A stretch of 11,553 bases of DNA from NCBI GenBank assembly GCA_023387935.1, contig JAEWHG010000010.1, positions 1-11,553 on the forward strand, in the 5' to 3' direction. Under the pieces are notes generated by a model, which did not search any database, had not been told where the DNA came from, and saw only the letters and a list, made by a program, of their open reading frames with translations. This DNA comes from Bacillota bacterium. Its GTDB lineage: Bacteria > Bacillota > Clostridia > Peptostreptococcales > Natronincolaceae. This document shows positions 1 to 6,505 of the stretch, piece by piece (position 1 is the stretch's first letter; every line of letters starts with the position of its first letter). Position numbers and translations under genes: made by a program.

Positions 1-396
1 ATGGTGTGATTCTATCACTTCAATATCTACCTTATCCTTTAGTATTGCCGCTGTTTGTTCAACCAATGCAAACAATAAGTTCATTCCCAAAGACATATTC
101 GTTGATTGTAATATTGGAATCTCAGCAGAAGCCAACTTTATTTGATTTAGTTGTTCTTCATTAAATCCTGTTGTTCCAATTATCAGAGGTATATTTTTTT
201 CTCTACAAAGCTTTAATATATTATCTAATGCAGATGGATGGGAAAAATCAATCACTACATCGTATTTTTCCTTTGACGAATCCTTAGATACGCCAGAATC
301 AATTCCGCCAATTTTATTCCAATAGGAATCTTTCTTAGCTATATCCTCTATTAATTTACCCATGTGTCCACTTATTCCATAAATCAATAAATCCAT
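1..396 (-). CDS. dapB: 4-hydroxy-tetrahydrodipicolinate reductase, N-terminal 132 residues (runs off window)
   Basis: This is the N-terminal part of dihydrodipicolinate reductase, which reduces the DapA product with NAD(P)H in cytosolic diaminopimelate/lysine synthesis. The ATG at 394-396 follows an AAGGAGGC ribosome site (405-412) that overlaps the dapA stop codon. The translated start MDLLIYGISGHMGK carries the Rossmann GxxGxMG nucleotide-binding loop. Later come VVIDFSHPSA (about residues 54-63), the GTTGFNEEQ loop and STNMSLGMNLL, all in the order expected for DapB. The frame is open to the window edge and ends at VIESHH, which is the start of the catalytic E-x-H-H motif, so the active-site His pair and the tetramerisation domain are largely outside. 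The 14-nt gap to dapA indicates an asd-dapA-dapB operon. The identification comes from reading the frame by eye; the family match is strong. Confidence 0.95.
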   Translation of the reverse strand, partial: MDLLIYGISGHMGKLIEDIAKKDSYWNKIGGIDSGVSKDSSKEKYDVVIDFSHPSALDNILKLCREKNIPLIIGTTGFNEEQLNQIKLASAEIPILQSTNMSLGMNLLFALVEQTAAILKDKVDIEVIESHH

Positions 397-410
397 ATAG
401 AAAAGCCTCC

Positions 411-1283
411 TTAAATAATGCTTTGTTTTTTCATTTCATCAATTAGCTTAGTTTTATTACTCTCTTCCATAGGTGTTAACGGAAGTCTTAATTCATTTTC
501 AATATATCCCATAGCATTTAAGGCCGCCTTTACTGGAATTGGGTTAACTTCACAGAATAAAAGATCTATAAACTTTTTATATAAAAGTTGTATTCTTAGA
601 GCTTCTTCTACGTTGCCATTCATAAACGCAACGCACATCTCTTGCATTTCCTTTGGAATAACATTAGATGATACAGAAATAACGCCATGACCTCCACATG
701 CATAAATAGGAATTACTTGATCATCATTTCCAGAATAGATTTTAAAATCCGCTGGAACTAATCTTTTAATCTCTAATATTTGAGAAATGTTGCCACTAGC
801 TTCTTTAACCCCAATAATATTTTCAACATTACTTAAAGCTGCTACGGTTTCTGGTGCAATATTTACTCCCGTTCTAGATGGAACATTATATAAAATTGCA
901 GGTAGCTTTGTAGCATTCGCTATGATAGTAAAGTGTTCAATTAAACCTTTCTGTGTACACTTGTTATAATAAGGAGTTACAAGGAGCACCCCGTCCGCTC
1001 CTAATGCTTCTGCTTGCTTCGTATTTTCTACAGCTGCTTGAGTTGAATTCGAACCAGTACCTATTATGACTGGTATTCTTCCAGCTGCTTTTTTAACAGC
1101 CGAAGTAATCAGCTCTTCTCTTTCCTTAAAGTTTTGTGTTGATGATTCTCCAGTTGTACCTAATACGATTAAAGCTTGCGTATTATTTTCTATTTGAAAA
1201 TCTACTAACCTTTCAAAAGCTTCAAAATCAATTCTACCTTCTTTAAAAGGCGTTACAATAGCAACCCCAGCACCCGTGAACAT
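411..1283 (-). CDS. dapA: 4-hydroxy-tetrahydrodipicolinate synthase
   Basis: Cytosolic class I aldolase that condenses pyruvate with aspartate-4-semialdehyde, the committed step to diaminopimelate, lysine and dipicolinate. The 290 residues match the usual family length. Visible active-site residues are the Schiff-base Lys160 in GVKEASGN, Tyr132 and Arg137 in YNVPSRTG, Thr43/Thr44 in GTTGE and Tyr106 in TPYYNK, each one position below the E. coli numbering. An AAGGGGGT ribosome site (1291-1298) precedes the ATG. It follows asd by 28 nt and precedes dapB by 14 nt, so it is the middle gene of a riboswitch-led operon. Positions used by E. coli DapA to bind inhibitory lysine are replaced: His53 by Phe52, His56 by Arg55 and Glu84 by Ala83. 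Feedback-insensitive activity is therefore likely, as known for several Gram-positive enzymes. That last point is inference. Confidence 0.97.
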   Translation of the reverse strand: MFTGAGVAIVTPFKEGRIDFEAFERLVDFQIENNTQALIVLGTTGESSTQNFKEREELITSAVKKAAGRIPVIIGTGSNSTQAAVENTKQAEALGADGVLLVTPYYNKCTQKGLIEHFTIIANATKLPAILYNVPSRTGVNIAPETVAALSNVENIIGVKEASGNISQILEIKRLVPADFKIYSGNDDQVIPIYACGGHGVISVSSNVIPKEMQEMCVAFMNGNVEEALRIQLLYKKFIDLLFCEVNPIPVKAALNAMGYIENELRLPLTPMEESNKTKLIDEMKKQSII

Positions 1284-1311
1284 AAATATTACCCCCTTAT
1301 TTACCTATTTA

Positions 1312-2307
1312 TTATTTTAAATTTTCAATAGCTTCTACAATTTGTACTGCATTCGTAGCAGCACCTTTTCTAAGATTATCTGCAACCACCCACAATGATA
1401 ATCCATTTGGATTGTATAAATCCTTACGAATTCGTCCTACATATGTGTAATCAGTGTTTTCCGCCTCAAGTGCAGTAGGATATTTGTTTTCCTCTGGAAC
1501 ATCGTTTACAACCACACCTTCAGTTTCTCCTAATATTTGTCTTACTTCCTGTACATTTGGCTCATTATTAAATTCTACATATATGGATTCACTATGGCCA
1601 TAAAATACCGGTACTCTTACAGCAGTAGGATTGACCTCTATTGTATGATCTTCTAAAATTTTATGTGTTTCATATACCATTTTAAGCTCTTCTTTTGTAA
1701 AGCCGTTTTCATTAAATACATCTATATGTGGAATACAGTTTCCTGAAATCTTTCTTGTGTATACTTTATTTGGGTAGTTTTCATCAGCAAGCTGTTTATT
1801 TAATTCATCAATTGCCTTATACCCACTACCTGATACAGCTTGATATGTTGAAACAACCACTCGTTTAATGCCATATTTTTTATGAAGAGGAGCAAGAACC
1901 ACTACCATTTGAATTGTTGAACAGTTTGGATTAGCTATGATACCTCTATATCCTTTTAAAATATGTCCATTTACTTCTGGTACGACTAAAGGAATTCCTT
2001 CTGTCATTCGCCACTGAGATGAGTTATCTATTACTATATTTCCTGCCTCCGCTGCAATAGGCGCAAATTTTTCAGATACGGATCCTCCTGCTGAGAATAG
2101 CAAGTAATCAAATGTTTCTTTCATTACATCTTCTGTTAGTAGCTCTACTGTTACTTCTTCATTATTGAACATTACTTTTTGTCCAGCAGATTTTTCTGAA
2201 GCAAATAGCCTTAATTTTTCTATAGATAAATTCCTTTCTTTAAGTATTTCCATTATCTTTCTTCCTACTGCACCTGTGCCTCCAACAATACCAATTGTTA
2301 AACCCAT
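1312..2307 (-). CDS. asd: aspartate-semialdehyde dehydrogenase
   Basis: Reduces aspartyl-4-phosphate with NADPH to aspartate-4-semialdehyde in the cytosol, supplying DapA and also the threonine/methionine branch. The 331-residue protein starts with the nucleotide loop GIVGGTGAVG (6-15). It carries the nucleophilic Cys129 in NPNCST, Gln156 in STYQAVSG, and Arg231 and His238 in RVPVFYGHSE. This is the short Gram-positive-type ASADH. The ATG at 2305-2307 follows AGGAGGTT (2316-2323) at 8 nt. It is the first gene of asd-dapA-dapB and lies directly downstream of an L-box lysine riboswitch with a terminator, so transcription should fall when lysine is plentiful. All catalytic residues are present and I see nothing broken. 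Confidence 0.97.
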   Translation of the reverse strand: MGLTIGIVGGTGAVGRKIMEILKERNLSIEKLRLFASEKSAGQKVMFNNEEVTVELLTEDVMKETFDYLLFSAGGSVSEKFAPIAAEAGNIVIDNSSQWRMTEGIPLVVPEVNGHILKGYRGIIANPNCSTIQMVVVLAPLHKKYGIKRVVVSTYQAVSGSGYKAIDELNKQLADENYPNKVYTRKISGNCIPHIDVFNENGFTKEELKMVYETHKILEDHTIEVNPTAVRVPVFYGHSESIYVEFNNEPNVQEVRQILGETEGVVVNDVPEENKYPTALEAENTDYTYVGRIRKDLYNPNGLSLWVVADNLRKGAATNAVQIVEAIENLK

Positions 2308-2351
2308 TACATTTCAACCTCCTACGCTTTATAATAATGTCTTTTTGTAAC

Positions 2352-2380
2352 AAAAAAACCCCTAGAAAGGTTCCAGGAGT
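2352..2380 (-). terminator. riboswitch-controlled intrinsic terminator before asd
   Basis: Read on the minus strand, ACTCCTGGAA pairs with TTCTAGGGGT (10 bp, two of them G-U wobbles, 3-nt loop; 2358-2380), followed by seven U residues (2352-2358). It lies between the lysine aptamer and the asd ribosome site, so it is the OFF structure of the riboswitch. The CTCC of its 5' arm can alternatively pair with the GGAG of the aptamer's 3' side, the usual L-box antiterminator logic. The alternative pairing is inference. Confidence 0.9.
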
Positions 2381-2470
2381 AGTTAGTTATAATTGAAAAT
2401 CGATACAAAAGCCAGAGTAATTCTCTACTAAATAAAAGTAGTGCACCTCTTACCATGTAATTTTTCAATC

Positions 2471-2647
2471 AACAAATAGCTCTCCATAGATTATTATCTA
2501 TGACAGTGGCTTAATTATTTACCAAACCACCAACCGTTAATATAAAGCTTATTAACGATTTCGGCACGTCAGCCTTTCTATAGCAGTATTGAGCGCTTTC
2601 CTCTTAACACCTGTTATATACTCTTCTTCAGTGCACCTCTATTTATT
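2471..2647 (-). ncRNA. lysine riboswitch (L box) aptamer of the asd-dapA-dapB operon
   Basis: On the minus strand the leader carries the L-box signature elements in order: AGAGGTGC, AAGAGTATAT, TTAAGAGGAAAGCGCT, GAAAGGCTGACGTGCCGAA, CACTGTCATAGAT and TATGGAGAGCTATT. P1 forms from AATAAATAG (2639-2647) and CTATTTGTT (2471-2479), 9 bp. P5 is a perfect 7-bp helix CATAGAT/ATCTATG (2485-2502). Other arms form: CGTTAATA with TATTAACG, and GTGGTTT with AAGCCAC. The lysC leader has the same fold with compensatory changes. Lysine binding should stabilise P1 and let the terminator at 2352-2380 form, lowering operon expression. The expression platform 2381-2470 contains a second copy of AGAGGTGCACT, not seen in the lysC leader. 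Confidence 0.95.
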
Positions 2648-2694
2648 AATACGCATATTAATTTGCAATTATTAATTCTGAATATTGTTGTAAG

Positions 2695-2722
2695 TTTATC
2701 ATAGGAGCACAAAGCTTGTCAA
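2695..2722 (-). promoter_or_regulatory. sigma-A-like promoter of the asd leader
   Basis: A perfect -35 TTGACA (2717-2722), 16-nt spacer and GATAAA (2695-2700) on the minus strand, about 50 nt upstream of riboswitch P1. The -35 plus GATAAACT arrangement, with the same spacing, recurs in the lysC leader. The exact -10 register (GATAAA at 16 nt or TAAACT at 18 nt) is uncertain. Confidence 0.75.
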
Positions 2723-2833
2723 CTGATTTATATTATTATTTTAAAGTCTATTTTAAAGTTGTTTTTATATTAAATACTAATTACTATTATTATATTCTCA
2801 ACATATATATAAATGTGCCTAAAACTTTTCAAT
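2723..2833. other. AT-rich spacer without recognisable features
   Basis: Together with the riboswitch, promoter and hairpin this fills the gene-free stretch 2308-2914. Apart from those elements I see only AT-rich sequence here, with no ORF with a ribosome site and no strong hairpin. Confidence 0.5.
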
Positions 2834-2867
2834 GATAAAGGTCAGCTCCTAGAAGCTGACCTTTATC
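2834..2867 (-). terminator. hairpin downstream of the LysM/SleB-type hydrolase gene
   Basis: A perfect 14-bp inverted repeat (GATAAAGGTCAGCT with AGCTGACCTTTATC) around a 6-nt loop, 48 nt after the stop codon of the hydrolase gene. It probably ends that transcript and insulates the asd promoter. It lacks a clean U-run on either strand, so it may act as a weak terminator or as a 3'-end stabilising hairpin. Confidence 0.65.
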
Positions 2868-2914
2868 GAGTTTAATATTTATATAATATTTGTTTTATTA
2901 AAATATGAGAAATT

Positions 2915-3832
2915 CTAATAATAAAAATCGTGTAATCCTATAGTCGTCATATACTGTCTATTATTAACAATCCAGAAATTTGTAGATTTGCTTGGATTTA
3001 AGAAATACAATGCATTTCCTACTGGTCTTTCACCGTTTAGAACAGCAGTGGCAGCTTTAATACTCTCTGCATCAGGTGTATTATAAATTGATCCATCTAT
3101 AACTGGAGAAAATTGAGTATAACCATCCTGTTTATCAAAAATAACACCTTTAATTGTATTCGGAAATTTAGAGCTATTAACCCTATTAATTATTACATTT
3201 CCTACTGCGACCTTACCCTTATAGGACTCTCCTTGAGCCTCTGCATGAATAATTCTACTTAGCCAATATAGATCCTCATTTCTTTCATTACCTCTGTTTG
3301 GTGTTTGACTTGAAGAATTATTTACGGTTCCTTTGTTTGGTGTTTGACTTGAAGAATTATTTACAGTGCCTTTTATTTTTAATGTTTGATTTACATATAT
3401 CATATCTGAAGATAAATTATTAAGCTGTTTTAATTGTTTTGTGGATATATTAGCTCTCTGTGCTATTAAAGACAATGTATCTCCTTTTTTAACTTTATAA
3501 TATTCTCCTTCAATAGACTCAGTTGAGATATTAGATACATTGCTAGTTTCTTTTGAATCAGCAGAATTTTCAACATTATCAGTAATATTTTCCTGTTGAA
3601 CCTCTTCTTCTATTTCTATACTTTTTTCTGTCGCATCTAATTCTACATCACTTTCTTCAGTAGGTTCATCTCTTAAGGATTTTCCTAATGAAGCCGTTTC
3701 TAATTTTGCTTTGTTTTTACTAATATTTTCTTTAGAAGAATTATAGCTTATTATACCAACCGAGAACATAATGCTTAATAATATACCTATACTAATTATC
3801 CTTGTTTTATAGTTTTTTAATATATTTTTCAT
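2915..3832 (-). CDS. membrane-anchored LysM / SleB-type cell wall hydrolase
   Basis: A 305-residue envelope protein predicted to cleave peptidoglycan. It has a short cytosolic N-terminus and a hydrophobic segment at about 11-28 (uncleaved anchor or signal peptide). An acidic linker (about 50-108) is followed by one LysM peptidoglycan-binding domain (111-154, YYKVKKGDTLSLIAQ). Then come two 13-residue repeats (GTVNNSSSQTPNK/R, 155-180) and a C-terminal Hydrolase_2/SleB domain (about 187-305). Glu198 in IIHAEAQGE matches the proposed catalytic Glu of SleB/CwlJ enzymes. The ATG at 3830-3832 is preferred over the GTG at 3841 because AAAGGGTGG lies upstream of the ATG and nothing suitable precedes the GTG. 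It is flanked by hairpins at 3930-3962 and 2834-2867, so it is probably monocistronic. A spore-cortex role is possible, but the LysM domain and anchor equally fit vegetative wall turnover. Confidence 0.88.
   Translation of the reverse strand: MKNILKNYKTRIISIGILLSIMFSVGIISYNSSKENISKNKAKLETASLGKSLRDEPTEESDVELDATEKSIEIEEEVQQENITDNVENSADSKETSNVSNISTESIEGEYYKVKKGDTLSLIAQRANISTKQLKQLNNLSSDMIYVNQTLKIKGTVNNSSSQTPNKGTVNNSSSQTPNRGNERNEDLYWLSRIIHAEAQGESYKGKVAVGNVIINRVNSSKFPNTIKGVIFDKQDGYTQFSPVIDGSIYNTPDAESIKAATAVLNGERPVGNALYFLNPSKSTNFWIVNNRQYMTTIGLHDFYY
3292..3369 (-). repeat. tandem 39-bp in-frame duplication in the hydrolase linker
   Basis: Two adjacent 39-bp units (3292-3330 and 3331-3369) differ at three positions. 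They encode GTVNNSSSQTPNR and GTVNNSSSQTPNK between the LysM and SleB domains. The near identity suggests a recent slippage or duplication lengthening a flexible linker. Confidence 0.9.
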
Positions 3833-3929
3833 ACCTACCACCCTTTCATGTGGACCGCCACCTTTAGAAATTTTATCATAAAAGAATTATTGAAAGGTCA
3901 TGTAACTTTTGGCAATTAAAAAAGCATAC

Positions 3930-3962
3930 AAAAAAACGCCAGAGGCATAACCCCCTAGCGTT
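3930..3962 (-). terminator. intrinsic terminator of the polysaccharide deacetylase gene
   Basis: On the minus strand AACGCTAGGGG pairs with CCTCTGGCGTT (11 bp including two wobbles, loop GTTATG), followed by a run of U residues (3930-3936). It lies 93 nt after the deacetylase stop codon and just before the upstream region of the LysM/SleB gene, separating the two transcripts. Confidence 0.88.
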
Positions 3963-4054
3963 AGTTCATATTTCAATGATTATAAAAATATATCCTAGAA
4001 ATATTTTATCCTTTATTTTAAATTTCACCCATTTTTTACCACGTTGCTTCTTAT

Positions 4055-5038
4055 TTACCTAATTATAGGTTTATTTGCTATTTTAAGCTGAACCATCGTA
4101 TTTAATTCATCCTCAGTAATATCTCTAAATGTCCTAAAGGTATATCCCTGATTTTTCAGTTCTAATATAATATCCGGCAATATTTCTGCCATTTTTGTGT
4201 TGCGAGATGTATCATGGAATAATGCAACGATAAAATCTTTATTCTTACCTCCATCAATAACATTACTTATCATTTTTTCCTTATTATCATAATCAGGACT
4301 AGCATCTCCAGAAGATACATTCCAATCTATATAGTAGTATCCCTTTTCTTTAACATCTTCAGTTAGTTTAGGCATAAATTGCTGACCACCATATTTAAAG
4401 GAGCTCTGATTAGAAGAGCCTCCAGGAAATCGAAAAATGTACGGAACTTCTATATCTATTACATCTTCAATAGACTTTTTAGCTAGCTCCAAATCATTAT
4501 AATAGGTTTCAAATGTGGAATATATTGAATATTCGTGGGTATATGTATGCGGAAGTACCATATGCCCTTCATCATAAGCCTGTTTTACCCACTGAGGATT
4601 TTTTTCTACATTTTTTCCAATTGTAAAAAATGTTGCTTTAACCTGATTTTCATCTAATATTTTAAGTATTTCTGGTGTTAAATTTGAAGGTCCATCATCA
4701 AAGGTAAGAAATATTTTTTTTGCTGAATTTTCTACGATCTCCTCTACATTACTTTCAGCGTCTATATTTTCATCTATATCTAAAGAATTATCATTATCTT
4801 TATCATAATTAACTTCTGTACCATCATCTTCATCTATATCCTTATTGTCCCCATCATTTTCATTTTTCTCATTATTGTTAGGGTTTTCATCTAAGGGCGC
4901 TTCATAGACCTCGGTGTCTTGATTGTCTACGCCTACATTGCCTATAAAGGACTGTGTAATACCTATTATAGACGGCATTGCAACCATAAAAGATAATAGA
5001 ATTATTACAACAACTAAAACTTTCCCCATTTTTTTCAT
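4055..5038 (-). CDS. extracytoplasmic NodB-type polysaccharide (peptidoglycan) deacetylase
   Basis: A 327-residue secreted or membrane-anchored carbohydrate esterase 4 protein. A hydrophobic N-terminal segment (about 6-28) is followed by a very acidic Asp/Asn/Glu-rich linker (about 38-103) and a NodB domain (about 108-306). All five NodB motifs are present: TFDDGP with Asp114/Asp115, HTYTH with His164/His168, RFPGG with Arg203, DWNVSSGD with Asp238/Trp239, and LFHD with His275. It should remove N-acetyl groups from a GlcNAc or MurNAc polymer; peptidoglycan is the likely substrate by family and context, not proven. The start is placed at the MKKMGKVLV ATG (5036-5038), which has GGAGTG at 5045-5050. 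The longer frame from 5083 has no ribosome site and would put 15 extra residues before the signal. It lies 102 nt downstream of lysC with no visible terminator between them. Confidence 0.92.
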   Translation of the reverse strand: MKKMGKVLVVVIILLSFMVAMPSIIGITQSFIGNVGVDNQDTEVYEAPLDENPNNNEKNENDGDNKDIDEDDGTEVNYDKDNDNSLDIDENIDAESNVEEIVENSAKKIFLTFDDGPSNLTPEILKILDENQVKATFFTIGKNVEKNPQWVKQAYDEGHMVLPHTYTHEYSIYSTFETYYNDLELAKKSIEDVIDIEVPYIFRFPGGSSNQSSFKYGGQQFMPKLTEDVKEKGYYYIDWNVSSGDASPDYDNKEKMISNVIDGGKNKDFIVALFHDTSRNTKMAEILPDIILELKNQGYTFRTFRDITEDELNTMVQLKIANKPIIR

Positions 5039-5044
5039 GTATAT

Positions 5045-5050
5045 CACTCC
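5045..5050 (-). promoter_or_regulatory. ribosome binding site that sets the deacetylase start
   Basis: GGAGTG lies 6 nt upstream of the ATG at 5036-5038, while the in-frame ATG at 5081-5083 has no such site. This supports the shorter 327-residue protein with its hydrophobic segment near the N-terminus. Confidence 0.75.
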
Positions 5051-5051
5051 A

Positions 5052-5111
5052 GTCAGAATACGGCTGTATAATGCAATCACCATATAGTTACATTATACAT
5101 AAAAATCTGAC
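5052..5111 (-). promoter_or_regulatory. nested inverted repeat upstream of the deacetylase gene
   Basis: GTCAGA (5106-5111) and TCTGAC (5052-5057) form the outer arms. TGTATAATG (5091-5099) and CATTATACA (5065-5073) form the inner arms, with a 17-nt centre. The element ends just before the ribosome site. A TATAAT (5092-5097) sits in one inner arm but has no good -35 at 16-18 nt. It could be an operator dyad over a promoter or an RNA hairpin in the lysC-deacetylase spacer. Confidence 0.5.
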
Positions 5112-5140
5112 AAAAATATTAAAAAATAGTTAAGAAATAT

Positions 5141-5638
5141 TTATTTTACTAATCCGAAGCAATTTCCTACTAGATCTATTGCTAATTGTTCCTTGTCTCT
5201 ATCAACAACCCAAGTTATTTTAATTTCAGAAGTCGTTACCATTTTTATTTCTATATTATTGTCTGCCATCAGTTCAAATACTTTAGCAGCTACCCCTGAA
5301 TGTGATCTCATACCTGAACCTACTACAGAAATTTTCGCAATATCATTATTGGACTCATATTGAATCCTATGATCTTCTGTTTGCCAATCCTTAATGATTT
5401 CTTCTGCTTTATTTAAATCATCCTTTGGTACTGTAAAGCTGACATTCATTCTATTATTCTCTGTAATCATTTGAGATATCATATCTACATTGACACCAAT
5501 TTCTCCAAGTTGTCCAAATAAACGGTATAAGCTTTTAGTGCATGATGGTAAATCTAGAACTGTAATTTGTACATCATCTAAACAAGATGTCATCCCTGTT
5601 ATTATCGTTTCTTCCACTTTAATCAATCCCCCATCCAT
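5141..5638 (-). other. possible internal translation product of lysC (aspartokinase beta-like subunit)
   Basis: Inside lysC the in-frame ATG of Met240 (5636-5638) has AAGGA at 5648-5652, 9 nt upstream, and an in-frame ATG also lies at 5642-5644. Starting at Met240 would give a 165-residue protein made of the ACT regulatory region. B. subtilis aspartokinase II is known to have a beta subunit of about this size made by in-frame internal initiation at the equivalent place. Here only the start and ribosome site are seen; production of the subunit is inferred. Confidence 0.5.
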
Positions 5639-6355
5639 AATCATTGTTCCTTTTTCATTTGAAAACGTAGATGCAACGTATACTGGCATTTTGAATTTAT
5701 ATGCTATTTCAACAGCTCTATAATGAATAACCCCAGCTCCTAGGCTGGCCATTTCCATCATTTCTTCATAGCCAATGGCATCAATCTTTTTTGCTCCCTT
5801 AAGCTTTCTAGGATCCATTGCATAAATTCCATCTACATCTGTATAAATTTCGCAAACTGCCTCTAATTTTGCCGCTAATGCCACTGCAGAAGTATCACTA
5901 CCGCCTCTTCCTAGTGTTGTATATTCACTATCCTTAGTTACACCTTGAAATCCCGCTACTACAACTATTTTCTTTTCTTCTAATGCTTTTTTTACTTTGC
6001 TTACATCGATATCTATAATTCTTGCGTTTTGGTGGACCTGAGTAGTTTCAATATGTAACTGGGGTCCTGTAAAGGATACTGCATTATATCCTTTAGAGAT
6101 TAATGTCATAGCCAATAATGAAATTGTAACCTGCTCCCCAGTCGTTAATAGCATGTCCATTTCTCTCTGATCTGGATTAACACAAATATCCTTCGCTAAT
6201 TCTACTAGCTGATTGGTTGTCTTTCCCATGGCAGAAACAATTACAACTACCCCATATCCCTTGTTATATTTATCAATAATCTTATCTGCAACACCTTTTA
6301 TTTTTTCGATTGTAGCTACTGAAGATCCACCATATTTTTGCACAACTATTTCCAT
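5141..6355 (-). CDS. lysC: aspartate kinase (lysine-type, aspartokinase II-like)
   Basis: Phosphorylates aspartate to aspartyl-4-phosphate, the first step of the aspartate family pathway in the cytosol. The 404 residues are close to the 408 of B. subtilis LysC as I recall it. The N-terminal kinase domain has QKYGGSSVA (6-14), REMDMLLTTGEQ, GFQGVT and GRGGSDTSAVALAA (149-162). Two C-terminal ACT regions follow (about 262-326 and 340-404), with SQMITENNRMNVSF and VVGSGM. The ATG at 6353-6355 is chosen because AAGGGAG (6364-6370) sits 8 nt before it; the ATG at 6371-6373 lies upstream of that site and would add six poorly matching residues. A lysine riboswitch precedes it. Lysine feedback through the ACT domains is likely by family but not shown. 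An internal start at Met240 may give a separate regulatory subunit. Confidence 0.97.
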   Translation of the reverse strand: MEIVVQKYGGSSVATIEKIKGVADKIIDKYNKGYGVVVIVSAMGKTTNQLVELAKDICVNPDQREMDMLLTTGEQVTISLLAMTLISKGYNAVSFTGPQLHIETTQVHQNARIIDIDVSKVKKALEEKKIVVVAGFQGVTKDSEYTTLGRGGSDTSAVALAAKLEAVCEIYTDVDGIYAMDPRKLKGAKKIDAIGYEEMMEMASLGAGVIHYRAVEIAYKFKMPVYVASTFSNEKGTMIMDGGLIKVEETIITGMTSCLDDVQITVLDLPSCTKSLYRLFGQLGEIGVNVDMISQMITENNRMNVSFTVPKDDLNKAEEIIKDWQTEDHRIQYESNNDIAKISVVGSGMRSHSGVAAKVFELMADNNIEIKMVTTSEIKITWVVDRDKEQLAIDLVGNCFGLVK

Positions 6356-6363
6356 AACTATAT

Positions 6364-6370
6364 CTCCCTT
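6364..6370 (-). promoter_or_regulatory. ribosome binding site that sets the lysC start
   Basis: AAGGGAG is 8 nt upstream of the ATG at 6353-6355 and immediately downstream of the alternative ATG at 6371-6373. It therefore can serve only the shorter form, MEIVVQKYGG. Confidence 0.8.
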
Positions 6371-6393
6371 CATATGCTTGGTACAAATACAAT

Positions 6394-6421
6394 AAAAAAG
6401 CTCCTATGATGATCATAGGAG
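6394..6421 (-). terminator. riboswitch-controlled intrinsic terminator before lysC
   Basis: On the minus strand CTCCTATGA and TCATAGGAG form a perfect 9-bp stem with a 3-nt loop (6401-6421), followed by six U residues (6394-6399). It sits between the lysine aptamer and the lysC ribosome site. Its 5' arm CTCCTATG can instead pair, with one bulge, with TATGGAG at the aptamer's 3' side, a plausible antiterminator. Confidence 0.93.
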
Positions 6422-6505
6422 TAAGTAATTAATTATAATTGAATAAACTATTAAAAGACTATACAGATAAAACGACACCCTGTTCTAATAGCGTACCTTA
6501 TTACA

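Noticed and set aside
418..969. Open frames on the plus strand at 418-690 and 787-969
   Set aside because: They lie opposite dapA, lack ribosome sites and have no family pattern. They are shadows of the real gene.
2308..2914. Possible T-box leader or small gene in the long gap before asd
   Set aside because: The conserved elements are those of the L box. There is no T-box AGGGUGGNACCGCG motif and no ORF with a ribosome site.
3833..3841. GTG start for the LysM/SleB-type hydrolase
   Set aside because: The AAAGGGTGG ribosome site overlaps this codon and serves the ATG at 3830-3832 instead.
5039..5083. N-terminal extension of the deacetylase starting at the ATG 5081-5083
   Set aside because: No ribosome site, and it would bury the hydrophobic segment behind 15 extra residues. 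The MKK start has GGAGTG upstream.
5490..6395. Plus-strand open frames at 5490-5723 and 6213-6395 across lysC
   Set aside because: Antisense to a well-supported lysC, with no ribosome site and hydrophobic composition typical of reversed coding sequence.
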